From a virus, in the IMG/VR virus record IMGVR_UViG_3300045996_002890, positions 1-45,107 of that record: a stretch of DNA of 45,107 bases; one strand, written 5' to 3'. A program made the position numbers and the translations under genes. The notes under the pieces were generated by a model. It searched no databases. It saw nothing but the letters and a program-made list of their open reading frames with translations, and was not told the DNA's origin. Positions 39,031 through 45,107 of the stretch are shown one piece after another (position 1 is the first letter of the stretch; each line of letters opens with the position of its first letter).

Positions 39031-39061
39031 TGGTGGCCGGCGACTCGGACGGAGGCGAGCC

Positions 39062-39898
39062 GTGAAGCCGCCTATGCCGTACTTCGGCGGGAAGATCACC
39101 CTGGCGCCCCAAATCGCCGCGCTCTTCCCGGCGCACGGCCACTATGTCGAGCCCTTCGGCGGCAGCCTGGCGGTGCTGCTGGCCAAGCGCCCAGCGCCGC
39201 ACGAGACGGTCAACGACCTCGACGGCGACCTAATGAATTGGTGGCGCGTGCTACGCGACCGCCCGGACGAGCTGGCGCGCGTCTGTGCACTCACTCCGCA
39301 CTCGCGTGGAGAGCAGGTTGCCGCCTATGACCTGGCCGACTGCGACGACGATCTGGAGCGGGCCCGCCGGGTGTGGGTGCAACTAACCCAGGGACGTGCA
39401 GGGCTACGTCGTCAGACCGGCTGGCGGCACTACATCAAACCGTGTCGCGACTCCGGATCCGGGTCTATGCCCCACTACCTCCGGGGATACGTCGACCGAA
39501 TCGCTCCCGCGGCCGAGCGAATCCAGGCGGTCAGCCTGGAGAACCTGCCCGCGCTTGACCTGATCGCCAAGTACGGACGCGACCGCGGCGTGCTGCTGTA
39601 CGTCGACCCGCCGTACCTGTCGGCGGTCCGCGAGAACGGTACCTACCTGCACGAGATGGGCGACGAGCGCGAGCACCGTGAGCTCGCAGCGGCGCTCCAC
39701 GAGTGTGTGTCCACAGTGATCCTTTCCGGTTACGCCTCGGGCCTCTACGACCGCGAGCTCTACGCCGGCTGGGACCGCCACACCATGCGGGCAACTTCGG
39801 GGCACGGCAGCTCGCCGGGGCGCACGGAGGTGCTGTGGTCCAACCGCCCCCTCGGCACTCAACCGTCCTTATTCGACCACGGGAAAGGAGCCGCCTGA
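39062..39898 (+). CDS. DNA adenine methyltransferase, D12 (Dam-like)
   Basis: A 278-residue N6-adenine methylase. Motifs: YFGGK at 7-11, YVEPFGGSLAVL around 28-39, and DPPY at 182-185 (LLYVDPPYLSAVRENG). The order (SAM motif first, DPPY later) is the alpha/D12 class. Probably protects phage DNA or changes host regulation. GTG start with GGAGGCGAGCC. A two-stage hairpin directly follows its stop. Confidence 0.9.
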   Translation: MKPPMPYFGGKITLAPQIAALFPAHGHYVEPFGGSLAVLLAKRPAPHETVNDLDGDLMNWWRVLRDRPDELARVCALTPHSRGEQVAAYDLADCDDDLERARRVWVQLTQGRAGLRRQTGWRHYIKPCRDSGSGSMPHYLRGYVDRIAPAAERIQAVSLENLPALDLIAKYGRDRGVLLYVDPPYLSAVRENGTYLHEMGDEREHRELAAALHECVSTVILSGYASGLYDRELYAGWDRHTMRATSGHGSSPGRTEVLWSNRPLGTQPSLFDHGKGAA

Positions 39899-39903
39899 CA
39901 CCC

Positions 39904-39957
39904 GGCCGAATAGCGATACCGACTGCCCTGGGGAGCGATTCCCGGGGCTATTCGGCC
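39904..39957 (+). ncRNA. Two-stage hairpin with GCGA tetraloop
   Basis: Outer stem GGCCGAATAGC (39904-39914) with GCTATTCGGCC (39947-39957), exact 11 bp. Inside, CCCTGGGGA (39926-39934), loop GCGA, TTCCCGGGG (39939-39947 region) form a second stem of up to nine pairs with two G-U. An 11-base single-stranded stretch lies on the 5' side only. No T-run follows. A GNRA-capped element like this is more RNA-structure-like than a terminator. Confidence 0.55.
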
Positions 39958-40001
39958 ACCCACGTAATGGAACGGAACGCGATTCAGAGCACGAGGCGAC
40001 A

Positions 40002-40229
40002 ATGGCGATCAAGAACACAGCGACAGGCGGCGTGTTGGCGTATCGAACACGTGTCCACCTGGGAGAATGTGGTGCCCGGGAAAGGCGCTGCGAACGCCAG
40101 ATCCCGGGACTAAGGCTCCATTCCGTCATTACCCCGGAAGGAGACCTTGCGGTGACTATCGCATGGCTCAGCCCTCTGTCGCAGCCCCACCACGGCGTGT
40201 CATTTAGCACCATCCGGACCGGTGACTAG
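40002..40229 (+). CDS. Doubtful small protein upstream of initiator
   Basis: A 75-residue frame with a GAGGCGACA ribosome site before ATG and a TAG overlapping the next GTG start by one base (TAGTG), both points in favour. Codon use is less G/C-biased at third positions than neighbouring genes, and the frame contains a second hairpin, points against. No function or family seen. The stretch may instead be a structured non-coding leader. Confidence 0.35.
   Translation: MAIKNTATGGVLAYRTRVHLGECGARERRCERQIPGLRLHSVITPEGDLAVTIAWLSPLSQPHHGVSFSTIRTGD
40075..40108 (+). other. Second structured hairpin upstream of initiator
   Basis: CCCGGGA (40075-40081) with TCCCGGG (40102-40108), and inside it GGCG (40084-40087) with CGCC (40095-40098) around CTGCGAA. 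It lies about 120 bases before the replication gene. Confidence 0.5.
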
Positions 40230-40927
40230 TGGGCGCGACTAATGCACTCGCGGCGATCGAGCGCTTCGGCGGCCGAGTGCCCGCCACGTCTCTCGTGCTG
40301 CTCATCTACATGTCGCTCGTCTCCAAGGACGCCCACGACTGGCCGTACTGCCGACTCGGGCAGCACGCCCTTGCCGAGTTCGCCCTGCGCCGGCCCAACC
40401 CGGACGAGACGGATCTGCGCGCCGTCCAGCGCGCGCTCAAGCCGCTCCTCGACGCCGGGGCCGTGACCGTCGATCGTGCCGGGGCCCAGCGCTCCGACGG
40501 CAACGTGACCGCCCGGTACCGCCTGAACCTCCACGACCGCGCCGACAAGGCCCGCGCCGAATGGGAGGGAACACCCGACGGAAAGCGTCGGGTGTCTGAC
40601 CGCCGCAGAGATCCACAACACCCGACGAAAAGTGGCGGAGACACCCGACGAAAAGTGACGAGACACCCGACGGTTTCTGACGAGACACCCGACGAAAACC
40701 GTCGGCCTAAGGAGACAGGAGGAGACATGAGGAGCGATAAAACCAAGGAAGAAGGATCTTCTCAGACGGCCTCTCACCCTTCGCGCGAGATCGCTCCAAA
40801 CGTCGTCCCCTTCCGTCGCCCGAGCCTTGCCGCCGAGAACCTCGCCGAGGCCGCCGCCCGCGTCGCCAAGCGCAAGGCCGAGCACCGAGCCAGCCAGACC
40901 CCCCAAGCCACCGAGGAGATCTCGTGA
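40229..40927 (+). CDS. Putative replication initiator with internal iterons
   Basis: A 232-residue protein. The N-terminal 110 residues look like a winged helix of replication proteins: PATSLVLLIYMSLVSKDAHD, CRLGQHALAEFALRRPNPDE, LRAVQRALKPLLDAGAVTVD. The middle (about 113-165) is charged and is encoded by repeated DNA (TPDGKRR, HPTKSGGDTRRK, HPTVSDETPDEN). The C-terminus is a basic helix (AEAAARVAKRKAEHRA). The layout resembles lambda O, whose gene also contains the origin. No helicase gene was recognised, so host helicase loading is likely. GTG start. Confidence 0.7.
   Translation: MGATNALAAIERFGGRVPATSLVLLIYMSLVSKDAHDWPYCRLGQHALAEFALRRPNPDETDLRAVQRALKPLLDAGAVTVDRAGAQRSDGNVTARYRLNLHDRADKARAEWEGTPDGKRRVSDRRRDPQHPTKSGGDTRRKVTRHPTVSDETPDENRRPKETGGDMRSDKTKEEGSSQTASHPSREIAPNVVPFRRPSLAAENLAEAAARVAKRKAEHRASQTPQATEEIS
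40571..40694. repeat. Iteron array, probable replication origin
   Basis: Core ACACCCGACG at 40571-40580, 40618-40627, 40641-40650, 40663-40672 and 40685-40694. An inverted copy CGTCGGGTGT at 40586-40595 forms a hairpin with the first. The last four are spaced 23, 22 and 22 bases, about two helical turns; the first is 47 bases before the second. Just downstream the sequence becomes richer in A (GCGATAAAACCAAGGAAGAA near 40734), a possible unwinding region. Confidence 0.8.
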
Positions 40928-41604
40928 AGCCCTACTACGCCGACGAGGCGGTGACGCTCTATCTCGGCGACTGCCGCGAGATCACCGAGTGGCTCGCCGC
41001 CGACGTGCTGGTGACCGATCCGCCGTACGGCCGCAACTGGCGACAGGGTCGCCACTGGGACCCCGCCCACACCGACGACCGTCACCATGGCATCGCCGGA
41101 GACCTCGACACGACCGCCCGGGATGCGGTACTCGCGCTCTGGCACACGCGTCCCGCGCTGGCCTTCGGTGACCCGATGCTGCCTCCGCCTGCAGGCACCA
41201 AGCTGGTCGGCTTCTACCGCAAGCCGCCGAACGCAGGGACGCGCGGTGCGATCGGTGGCTACCGGCGTGACGTCGAGGTGTTCTACCTGCTGGGCCCGTG
41301 GCCATCCGGCCTCGGGGGACGGTCCAGCGTCGTCGCCACGGTCACCGGCTCGCAGGGCAACCCTCACAGCCCGCAGGGCCGGTACGACCACCCACACGCC
41401 AAGCCGGTCGACGTCATGGAGCAGCTGATCGACGCTTGCCCACCCGGCGTGATCGCCGACCCTTTCGCCGGTTCCGGCTCCACGCTGGTCGCCGCCCGCA
41501 ACCTCGGCCGCCGCGCAATCGGCGTGGAGCTTGAGGAGAGCTACTGCGAGACCATCGCCCGCCGCCTCGCGCAGGACGTGCTCCCGCTGGCGGCCCGGCC
41601 GTGA
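40924..41604 (+). CDS. DNA methyltransferase, N4/N6 beta class
   Basis: A 226-residue methylase with DPPY at 32-35 (VLVTDPPYGRNW) before the SAM motif DPFAGSGST at 179-187, then RRAIGVELEESYCE. That order defines the beta class, which methylates adenine N6 or cytosine N4. Overlaps the initiator gene stop (GTGA). Third methylase in the arm; no paired nuclease nearby. Confidence 0.9.
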   Translation: MKPYYADEAVTLYLGDCREITEWLAADVLVTDPPYGRNWRQGRHWDPAHTDDRHHGIAGDLDTTARDAVLALWHTRPALAFGDPMLPPPAGTKLVGFYRKPPNAGTRGAIGGYRRDVEVFYLLGPWPSGLGGRSSVVATVTGSQGNPHSPQGRYDHPHAKPVDVMEQLIDACPPGVIADPFAGSGSTLVAARNLGRRAIGVELEESYCETIARRLAQDVLPLAARP

Positions 41605-41858
41605 CCGCCATCCGCGACCTCGTCGCCGCGCACGCCACCGTGCCCATCACCGACGCCGGCCAGCTCGGCGACGCCATCCGCACCCTGCGCGAACAACGCG
41701 GCCTCACCCAGCGCCAGCTCGCCCGGCTCATCCACGCCGGACCCAACCAGGTCTGCGACTGGGAAACCGGCCTCACCCTGCCCGGCGCCCGGTCACTGCT
41801 CAAGCTCGCCGACGCCCTCGGCTACCAGCTCACCCTCACCCCGAAGGAACGCCCATGA
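41601..41858 (+). CDS. Xre-family HTH protein 1
   Basis: An 85-residue protein: LGDAIRTLREQRGLTQRQLA, RLIHAGPNQVCDWETGLTLP, then LLKLADALGYQLTLTPKE. A clear Cro/CI-type helix-turn-helix. First of three such proteins in about 1 kb. Confidence 0.85.
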   Translation: MTAIRDLVAAHATVPITDAGQLGDAIRTLREQRGLTQRQLARLIHAGPNQVCDWETGLTLPGARSLLKLADALGYQLTLTPKERP

Positions 41859-42184
41859 CCACCCGCGACCCCGCCTTCGTCGCCCGGCTTGACCGCATCC
41901 AGGCCGGCGCCGAAGCCGATCTCGACAAGGTCATCGTCGGCTTCAGGATGCTCCGGGAAGGTGCGACCGAGAATCGTGAGACCGACCTGGCCGTCACGGC
42001 AGACCTGATCGGCCGCAACTGGACCACCTCGCGTGCGGCGTTCGCGTTGATGGCCGCCGTCGACCGGCTCACCCAGGCGCCCGACTTCGGCCCGAACCTC
42101 GTCAACTGCCCGATGTGCGACGGGGCGGCCATGTCGCAGGCGGCGCTGAACAAACACCTGCACGTGCGGCATGGTGCCTCGTGA
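41855..42184 (+). CDS. Protein with C-terminal C2H2 zinc finger
   Basis: A 109-residue protein; helical front (FVARLDRIQAGAEADLDKVI) and a C-terminal finger CPMCDGAAMSQAALNKHLHV-RH, i.e. C-x2-C-x12-H-x4-H, the classical spacing. C2H2 fingers are uncommon in bacteria and phages. Lies between two Xre genes; probably DNA-binding. Confidence 0.75.
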   Translation: MTTRDPAFVARLDRIQAGAEADLDKVIVGFRMLREGATENRETDLAVTADLIGRNWTTSRAAFALMAAVDRLTQAPDFGPNLVNCPMCDGAAMSQAALNKHLHVRHGAS

Positions 42185-42426
42185 TCCGCGTCAGTGACCC
42201 TGGCCGGCTCGGGCCCGCCCTGCGCGACGTCCGCAACCTGCTCGGGATCAACCGCATGGAGCTCGGCCGCCTCGTCGAGGGCATCACCGGACGGCCAGCG
42301 ATCAGCGTCGTGCACCAGGTCCAGCAATGGGACGACGGGACGCACGCGCCGACCGTGAGTTCGCTCGGGCCCGTGCTGGAGGCGCTCGGCTACGACCTGG
42401 CCCTCGTGCCCCGGGAGGAGGCGTGA
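42181..42426 (+). CDS. Xre-like HTH protein 2
   Basis: An 81-residue protein: LGPALRDVRNLLGINRMELG, VVHQVQQWDDGTHAPTVSSL, then VLEALGYDLALVP. The helix-turn-helix has a longer turn than usual (VEGITGRPAIS) but the WDDGTHAP recognition end matches Xre proteins. GTG start overlaps the previous stop. Confidence 0.75.
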   Translation: MIRVSDPGRLGPALRDVRNLLGINRMELGRLVEGITGRPAISVVHQVQQWDDGTHAPTVSSLGPVLEALGYDLALVPREEA

Positions 42427-42650
42427 ACGACCAGCCAACCCCGTACGCCGAGCTGGCCGAGGTCATCGCCCGCCTGCCGATGCTGCTCCGCGAGGCACGC
42501 CGGGCGCGAGGCCTCTCCATGCGGGCCGCCGCCAGGGAGCTGGGCATCTCGTTCTCGACGGTCCACCGGATCGAGGAGGGCCAGGACTGCGCGCTCAGCA
42601 ACGCCGTCGCCGTCCTGCGGTGGCTCGACCAGACCAGGGAGGGCGCGTGA
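42423..42650 (+). CDS. Xre-family HTH protein 3
   Basis: A 75-residue protein: LPMLLREARRARGLSMRAAA, RELGISFSTVHRIEEGQDCA, then AVAVLRWLDQ. Good match to the Cro/CI fold. Overlaps both neighbours by GTGA. Confidence 0.85.
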   Translation: MNDQPTPYAELAEVIARLPMLLREARRARGLSMRAAARELGISFSTVHRIEEGQDCALSNAVAVLRWLDQTREGA

Positions 42651-43537
42651 AGACCGCCGACGTCGGGAGCCACGTTTCGGCCACGTGCATCCTCTGCGGG
42701 CGGCCCGTGCAGGACGCCCTTGTGTGCGCTGCGGACGCCCTGAGCCTGTCTCAGAGCCTCCAGATCGCCTCGGGGCATGCCGAGGACGCGGAAGCCGTTC
42801 TGACGCGCCAGGCGCGATACGGTGCGGGCGGAAGCGGTGGTTCCGGCGACAGGCTGCCCGGCAACCTCAACGCGGCCGAGCGATACGGGGCCATCGAGAA
42901 CACCGTCGGCACCTGGGCGCGTCACGTCGTCGAGGAGCGCGGCATGGAGCTTCCGGCCCGGCTGCCCAAGGTCGGACCCGTCTGCGCCGTCATCGACTGC
43001 GGGCACGGCAGCTGCCTCGGCATCCAGCTGCGCCGGCCACCCCGAGGGCTCGCCCAAGCCGCGAACTGGCTCTCCACGCAGACCGAGTGGCTCCGGCGGC
43101 AGCCCGAGGCTCAGGAGGCTTTCTCCGAGCTGGAGGACGCCTGCAACGACCTGGCACGGCTCGTGGACCGGCCCGCTGACAAGCAGCTGGTGGGCGTCTG
43201 CGACTGCGGGAAGGTGCTCTACGCGGCCGAGGGGCGCGCCAAGATCCAATGCCCGGCACCGACGTGCGAGCTGAAGTGGGACGTCGAGGTCAGCCGGGAC
43301 ATCCTGCGGCAGCACCTCGGCGACAAGCTCGTCACGATCTCCGAGGCCGCGCACCTCATGGCCTACCTCGACGGCGACCGCACCCAGGACAACCTGCGCA
43401 AGCTCATCGCCGCCCGGGTGAAGTCCGGCCAGGTCATCGCGCACGGCGAGGACCGCGAGGGCGAGCCGACCTACCGGTTCGGCGAGGTGGCTGCGATTCT
43501 GGCGGCGATACCCCGGCGCGAGCGGAAGGCGGCGTAA
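42647..43537 (+). CDS. Zinc-ribbon and wHTH DNA-binding-type protein
   Basis: A 296-residue protein of a layout I know from many actinobacterial phages: N-terminal CILCGRPV ribbon, a helical middle (TEWLRRQPEAQEAFSELEDA), a second zinc ribbon (VCDCGKVLYAAEGRAKIQCP, then CELKW), and a C-terminal winged helix-like region (KLVTISEAAHLMAYLDGDRT, IAHGEDREGEPTYRFGEVAA). Probably binds nucleic acid; exact role unknown. Confidence 0.75.
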   Translation: MKTADVGSHVSATCILCGRPVQDALVCAADALSLSQSLQIASGHAEDAEAVLTRQARYGAGGSGGSGDRLPGNLNAAERYGAIENTVGTWARHVVEERGMELPARLPKVGPVCAVIDCGHGSCLGIQLRRPPRGLAQAANWLSTQTEWLRRQPEAQEAFSELEDACNDLARLVDRPADKQLVGVCDCGKVLYAAEGRAKIQCPAPTCELKWDVEVSRDILRQHLGDKLVTISEAAHLMAYLDGDRTQDNLRKLIAARVKSGQVIAHGEDREGEPTYRFGEVAAILAAIPRRERKAA

Positions 43538-43929
43538 TGGAAGACCTGATCGCGTGGCTGCGCGCCCAACTTGACGAGGATGAGCGGCTCGCACGGCAGG
43601 CGTTCGCCGACCACAACGACGCTGGGCCGGACTGGCATGAGCAGTGGTCTGGCGCGCTCAACATCGGCGACGGTGAAGACCTGGTGATCACGAACGACAG
43701 CCAGGTGTCGCGCTTCATGGAGGCGTTCGATCCGGCACGCGTTCTGGCCGAGGTCGAGGCCAAGCGACGCATCCTGGCGCACATCGGGATGGTTGTGATC
43801 TCGCCCGGCCGGGAGGCGCTCCCGGCGGAATACGTAGCGCAGATGGAAATTTTTGCGCGCGAGCTCGCCCAGCCGTACGCCGGGCGGCCCGGATGGCGTG
43901 AGGAGTGGCGTGACGCGCCGCACCGGTAG
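43537..43929 (+). CDS. DUF6221-like protein
   Basis: A 130-residue protein beginning EDLIAWLRAQLDEDERLARQ, then a WHEQW segment and DPARVLAEVEAKRRILAH. The start and the DPARVL-EVEAKRRI helix match a family common in actinobacteria and their phages (recognised as DUF6221). Role unknown. Overlaps the previous stop (TAATG). Confidence 0.75.
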   Translation: MEDLIAWLRAQLDEDERLARQAFADHNDAGPDWHEQWSGALNIGDGEDLVITNDSQVSRFMEAFDPARVLAEVEAKRRILAHIGMVVISPGREALPAEYVAQMEIFARELAQPYAGRPGWREEWRDAPHR

Positions 43930-44078
43930 TTGCCGGAGCTGATCACGCGCCGTACTATTCCGGCCAGTTGGACGGGCTCAGTCTGCCCAACGACCACTTC
44001 GACTCAGGCCCTCGCTTACCGCGGGGGCCTTCGTCGTATCTGGACTCGCACGGCGCGGTGCGGGCTGAGGGGGAAACA
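43930..44078. other. Non-coding gap with hairpin
   Basis: No gene seen. Contains a 10-pair hairpin, AGGCCC-T-CGC (44006-44015) with GCG-G-GGGCCT (44021-44030), loop TTACC. No T-run, so only a weak terminator candidate. It marks the end of the long coupled early operon. Confidence 0.5.
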
Positions 44079-44165
44079 GTGGCCAGGCTGCGTGTGTGTG
44101 CGCAGCCTGGCTGCCCCACCCTTGGAGGTGGCCATGCCACGAAAGCCAGCTACCTCCTGCGCTAA
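44079..44165 (+). pseudogene. Short ORF resembling an HNH N-terminus
   Basis: A 28-residue frame with a very good ribosome site (GAGGGGGAAACA before GTG). It reads MARLRVCAQPGCPTLGGG, which matches the usual start of packaging-type HNH proteins, but stops after 28 codons inside the HNH gene that follows in another frame. It may be a remnant of the original N-terminus after a frameshift or recombination. Confidence 0.45.
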
Positions 44166-44439
44166 CCGCATCTGCTCCAACCTCAGGCCGTGCCCCGACC
44201 ATCCAGTCGTACGGGCCAGCCGACAAGACCGCGGCTATGGCCGACGGCACGAGCGTCTGCGTGAGCGACTGAAGCCCGCGGTCGAGGCAGGCGCCAAGAA
44301 CTGTGCAAGATGCGGCCAGCAGATCCTGCCTGGCCAAGAGTGGGCGCTCGACCACACGGACGACCGGACCGGCTACCTCGGACCGAGCCATGCCACGTGC
44401 AACAACCGAGCGGGCGGCAAGGCCGCACACGGAGGCTGA
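44134..44439 (+). CDS. HNH endonuclease, packaging type
   Basis: A 101-residue HNH nuclease: basic front with C-x4-C (SCANRICSNLRPCPDH), RQDRGYGRRHERLRERLKPA, CARCGQQILPGQEWALDHTD and PSHATCNNRAGG. This compact type usually sits beside the terminase genes and helps cut at cos; in a circular view it lies about 0.75 kb before the small terminase. The ATG has a GGAGGTGGCC ribosome site. The front end may not be original (see the preceding short ORF). Confidence 0.85.
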   Translation: MPRKPATSCANRICSNLRPCPDHPVVRASRQDRGYGRRHERLRERLKPAVEAGAKNCARCGQQILPGQEWALDHTDDRTGYLGPSHATCNNRAGGKAAHGG

Positions 44440-44441
44440 GC

Positions 44442-44660
44442 ATGGATGTCGCAGTGTGGGGCGTCGAGCTCACCCTAGAACGGGCCAAGCAGGTCAAGCA
44501 CTGGCGCACCACTGACGAGGACCTCACCTGGCGCGGTGTCGCCTACGTTGCTGCCGCAGTCTGGGGCTGCCACGACTTCGCGTCCAACCAACTGTTCGGC
44601 AAGGACCTGGTCGAGGCCAGTGCCCGGATGCTGGGCGAGGAAGACGAGGGCTGGGCATGA
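44442..44660 (+). CDS. Hypothetical protein
   Basis: A 72-residue protein: DVAVWGVELTLERAKQVKHW, then TWRGVAYVAAAVWGCHDFAS and an acidic end. Starts two bases after the HNH stop. No family recognised. Confidence 0.6.
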   Translation: MDVAVWGVELTLERAKQVKHWRTTDEDLTWRGVAYVAAAVWGCHDFASNQLFGKDLVEASARMLGEEDEGWA

Positions 44661-44995
44661 GTGAGCAGACCATGACCGCAACTGAGCTGCTCGATGCAGG
44701 CAGCGCGGGACGCACCGCGCACATGGAGACCCGCGTGGTCCGCGGTGAGTACGACCCGCTGATCGGCGACAACATCGTGCGCGGTCCGGACGCCCGGCCA
44801 ATCACCGAGGACGTGCGGGTCGACGACGCCGAGGTCAAGCACAAGGGGCAGTGGCGCAAGGTGCTCGGGGTCTTCACCGACCTCAACGATGACGAGCGTC
44901 CCATCTTCCTCGACCTCGACGGGCCCAAGGAGCGCGTGCTCATCGCGCACAAGGACCGCGTCGACACCGTCGTGGTCCGCGGCCTCAACCCCTGA
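44657..44995 (+). CDS. Hypothetical protein at right end
   Basis: A 112-residue acidic protein with TATELLDAGSAGRTAHMETR, DVRVDDAEVKHKGQWRKVLG and FLDLDGPKERVLIAHKDRVD; beta-rich second half. ATGA overlap with the previous gene. Function unknown. Confidence 0.65.
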   Translation: MSEQTMTATELLDAGSAGRTAHMETRVVRGEYDPLIGDNIVRGPDARPITEDVRVDDAEVKHKGQWRKVLGVFTDLNDDERPIFLDLDGPKERVLIAHKDRVDTVVVRGLNP

Positions 44996-45107
44996 TCCAT
45001 CGCAACAAAGCAACCCCAGCGAGCAACTCAGCCTCCTGTGACTGTGCGTGACTGCCTGCCGGAGGAGGAGGGGTGGGGGGTGAACCCCACGGGCCCCTGA
45101 CCAGGAC
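44996..45107. other. Right-end non-coding region
   Basis: No gene seen. GTGACTG is repeated with TGCG between copies near 45037-45052. A purine run leads into a hairpin GTGGGG (45073-45078), loop GGTGAA, CCCCAC (45085-45090), then GGGCCCC. With the left-end region this could hold the packaging site; ends cannot be proved here. Confidence 0.45.

Noticed and set aside
1-45107. tRNA genes, CRISPR arrays, insertion sequences
   Set aside because: No cloverleaf with a TTCRANY arm, no regularly spaced repeats with unique spacers, and no transposase were recognised by eye; a tRNA scan would settle the first.

Overview
The window looks like a complete, roughly 70% G+C genome of a temperate long-tailed phage (siphovirus type) of a high-GC Gram-positive host (Actinobacteria). 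Reasons: dense, mostly one-directional gene packing with GTGA/ATGA start-stop overlaps, a full terminase-to-endolysin structural set, a tyrosine integrase with a divergent repressor, and a phage-encoded LPxTG wall-anchored protein. No gene runs off either end. The host genus cannot be read from the sequence. No tRNA, rRNA, CRISPR array or IS element was seen.

Left arm (1-21,717, structural and lysis). Terminase subunits, portal, MuF-like protein, scaffold and HK97-type capsid are followed by connector genes, tail terminator, major tail protein (with a strong terminator), tail assembly chaperones joined by a CCCTTTC -1 slippery site, a 1165-residue tape measure with a peptidase-like C-terminus, a tail-tip protein with a nested jelly-roll domain, and an M15-like endolysin with nearby membrane proteins. 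Inserted among these are two reverse-strand small genes (2317-2532, 10960-11178), an HNH gene (11969-12418) and a DUF4082-like protein carrying about eleven 20-residue repeats.

Middle (21,776-26,793, control of lysogeny). A three-gene reverse-strand island with its own operator repeats splits the lysis region. Then come a probable holin, a second HNH gene, a perfect bidirectional-type terminator, two AlpA/excisionase-like genes with look-alike upstream regions, a degenerate serine-recombinase-like protein, the tyrosine integrase, the repressor, and a divergent operator-promoter region whose two promoters both predict leaderless transcripts.

Right arm (26,575-45,107, early genes). A long translationally coupled operon holds many small unknown proteins (several with zinc-binding Cys/His patterns or one transmembrane helix), a RecE-like nuclease and a probable annealing protein, an LPxTG surface protein, three DNA methyltransferases without a visible restriction partner, a replication-initiator-like gene containing an array of ACACCCGACG iterons (probable replication origin), a cluster of Xre-type regulators with a C2H2 finger protein, and a third HNH gene near the right end. 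Two unusual non-coding structures stand out: five consecutive GC-rich hairpins at 28961-29145 and a two-stage hairpin with a GCGA tetraloop at 39904-39957.
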